From: Caulobacteraceae bacterium
GTDB lineage: Bacteria; Pseudomonadota; Alphaproteobacteria; Caulobacterales; Caulobacteraceae
Reading direction: 5' to 3'
DNA length: 5,014 nucleotides
Assembly (NCBI GenBank): GCA_003136615.1
Contig: PLFA01000132.1
Coordinates: 9,810 to 14,823, forward strand
The notes under the pieces are model-generated. The model saw nothing but the letters and a program-made list of their open reading frames with translations, searched no databases and was not told the origin of the DNA. Both the position numbers and the translations under genes were made by a program. Shown here piece after piece: positions 3,841-5,014 of the stretch (the first letter of the stretch is position 1; every line of letters begins with the position of its first letter).

Positions 3841-5014
3841 CGACGATGGGCGCGTCCCCCGTCCAAGACTCGAAATCGATGTCACCGCAGTAATAGAAGG
3901 GCGCGCCTTTGCTGCCTCTGAGCTTTGTTGACCTCGCGAATAGGTGGATCTCAAACCCGTCTTCGATCTGACCTATGATCCGCCCGTAGGCGGAGTCACG
4001 GGTGGTTCGGTTCTGGCTGTGCCACTGGAATTGGTCAGCGGAGATGAACCGATCATCGTAAGACCGGCCCTGGGCGAGGTTTGCCTTTTCCAGTGTGACC
4101 AAAAGAAAGGCATGCCTCCCGTCAACAACGAAACCCTGGTTCCAGGAACCACTTTTGAACGTCAATCCGAACAAGGGCGGGATTTCCTCCCTCATGTACT
4201 CGCGCCATGGAACGGCCAAATGCGCGCGGACCTTGGCGACCCCGTCGCCGGGCTGAGGCCCTAGCTCGAGCGCCGCATCGGCCGACGGCGCTCTGCGGTC
4301 AAGGTATTGGGCAAGGCGCCAATCAAGCAATTCGCGGACCATATCTTTGAACGCTGGCCTCAGCCCAGGATCGACGTCAAACGACGTTCCAAAGTTCTCG
4401 CTTTCCAACGTGAAGAATGGCCTTCCCCTCGCATCCAATCGACTTAACCAAGCTGCAACCGGGTTGGTTCTTACAGAACGGCGAATCGAAGGCATGTCTT
4501 CTATGGGCGCTCCGAGATCGAAGGCGATCGTCGGATGCCGCCGTGCCATGTCTTGAAATCGAGTGGCGAGATCATCAATCGACAAAGAGCCAGGGAAAGC
4601 GTCCGCCTCAAGCGTGGCTTGCAGGAGAACCATTTTGTAGCTGCGTGTCATCGGGGTTCGCGCGATTTCATCCAACAGCTCGTGATGGGCACCGAGAACC
4701 CGGGACTCGGGCGCACCCAGATCGCCCTGGCGGCTTACGAAATGGAACCAGCTTCCATGCCCGGATGCCTTTGGATCGAAACCAGCATGATAGACCTCTA
4801 GCGCCGTTGGCCGGACCCCGAAACGCTCCTTGAAATCAATGAAGTAGGCTTCGAGTGCGTCCCCGCGGGACGTCCGCTGAAGAAGCCTTTTCAAGATGTC
4901 TAGCGCTTCCAGAGAGTAGGTGACTTCGCACCCCGCCGGCAGCGTCAGGCTGCCCTTCCGCGCGTTCTCCAAGCTGAGCGCCAAGTCGCGATCGCCAACG
5001 CCGGAAGCCAGAAG
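3779..5014 (-). CDS. C-terminal part of a DUF3427 helicase protein, SauUSI-like (runs off right edge)
   Basis: The frame is open from the right edge to the TAG at 3779-3781, giving 411 residues of a longer protein. No start is needed here: the first in-window residues (LLASGVGDRDLALSLENARKG) are continuous coding sequence. The last ~130 residues match the DUF3427 core: GLTFKSGSWNQGF (residues 283-295), FLLVTLEK (303-310), DRFISADQFQWHSQNRTT (321-338), IHLFAR (356-361), APFYYCGDIDF (371-381) and VVTWRLRE (391-398). Upstream, MTRSYKMVLLQATLE (122-136) is a segment I associate with the linker between helicase and DUF3427 parts. In known members, such as S. aureus SauUSI, an N-terminal PLD nuclease and an SF2 helicase precede this domain, which is thought to recognise modified DNA. 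That would make it an ATP-dependent modification-dependent restriction enzyme, but the nuclease and helicase lie outside the window. Base composition is lower in GC than the exporters. Confidence 0.85.
   Translation of the reverse strand, partial: LLASGVGDRDLALSLENARKGSLTLPAGCEVTYSLEALDILKRLLQRTSRGDALEAYFIDFKERFGVRPTALEVYHAGFDPKASGHGSWFHFVSRQGDLGAPESRVLGAHHELLDEIARTPMTRSYKMVLLQATLEADAFPGSLSIDDLATRFQDMARRHPTIAFDLGAPIEDMPSIRRSVRTNPVAAWLSRLDARGRPFFTLESENFGTSFDVDPGLRPAFKDMVRELLDWRLAQYLDRRAPSADAALELGPQPGDGVAKVRAHLAVPWREYMREEIPPLFGLTFKSGSWNQGFVVDGRHAFLLVTLEKANLAQGRSYDDRFISADQFQWHSQNRTTRDSAYGRIIGQIEDGFEIHLFARSTKLRGSKGAPFYYCGDIDFESWTGDAPIVVTWRLREAMPEHLRRLLGVP

Noticed and set aside
4417..4833. Plus-strand open frame antisense to the DUF3427 gene
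   Set aside because: No recognisable motif, and the opposite strand carries well-conserved sequence over the same stretch.
4982..4984. TTG as the start of the DUF3427 protein
   Set aside because: The frame continues without a stop to the right edge, and the family has a helicase before this region, so this TTG is an internal leucine codon.

Overview
This is a GC-rich bacterial chromosomal segment. The codon use, the GC-rich interspersed hairpins and the protein families suggest an alphaproteobacterium of the Caulobacterales/Rhizobiales type. That placement rests on general resemblance only; there is no rRNA or single-copy marker here to fix the taxon.

Layout. Positions 1-303 hold the N-terminal part of an unrecognised minus-strand gene that runs off the left edge. 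A 343-base intergenic region (304-646) follows, with two copies of a GC-rich hairpin that have identical arms and different loops. Next come two plus-strand exporter genes 10 bases apart, probably one operon: a 12-TM Bcr/CflA-type MFS drug exporter (647-1879) and a LysE/RhtB-type amino-acid exporter (1890-2513). Convergent to them is a complete type II toxin-antitoxin module on the minus strand, with an AbrB/MazE-fold antitoxin (2950-3180) overlapping a PIN-domain VapC toxin (2553-2960). Its upstream region has two interlocked inverted repeats, one a probable operator and the other a hairpin containing the antitoxin's ribosome binding site.

The region 3222-3466 carries a long palindrome, a second inverted repeat and a plausible promoter for a second, divergent TA-type module on the plus strand. 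That module has a DUF433 antitoxin (3467-3694), complete, and a GTG-started DUF5615 (Mut7-C/PIN-like) toxin that keeps only about its first 18 residues. Right after that point the DNA turns less GC-rich, and the 3' end of a large minus-strand gene begins (3779 to beyond 5014). Its C-terminus is a DUF3427 domain, the part found at the end of SF2 helicase proteins such as the modification-dependent restriction enzyme SauUSI.

Interpretation. The two exporters look like ordinary host cargo. The right side looks like the edge of an acquired defence island: foreign, lower-GC DNA carrying a helicase/DUF3427 restriction-type gene has landed in the toxin gene of a DUF433/DUF5615 pair, leaving an orphan antitoxin. 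The N-terminal nuclease and helicase parts of the defence gene, and the far junction of the insertion, lie outside the window.
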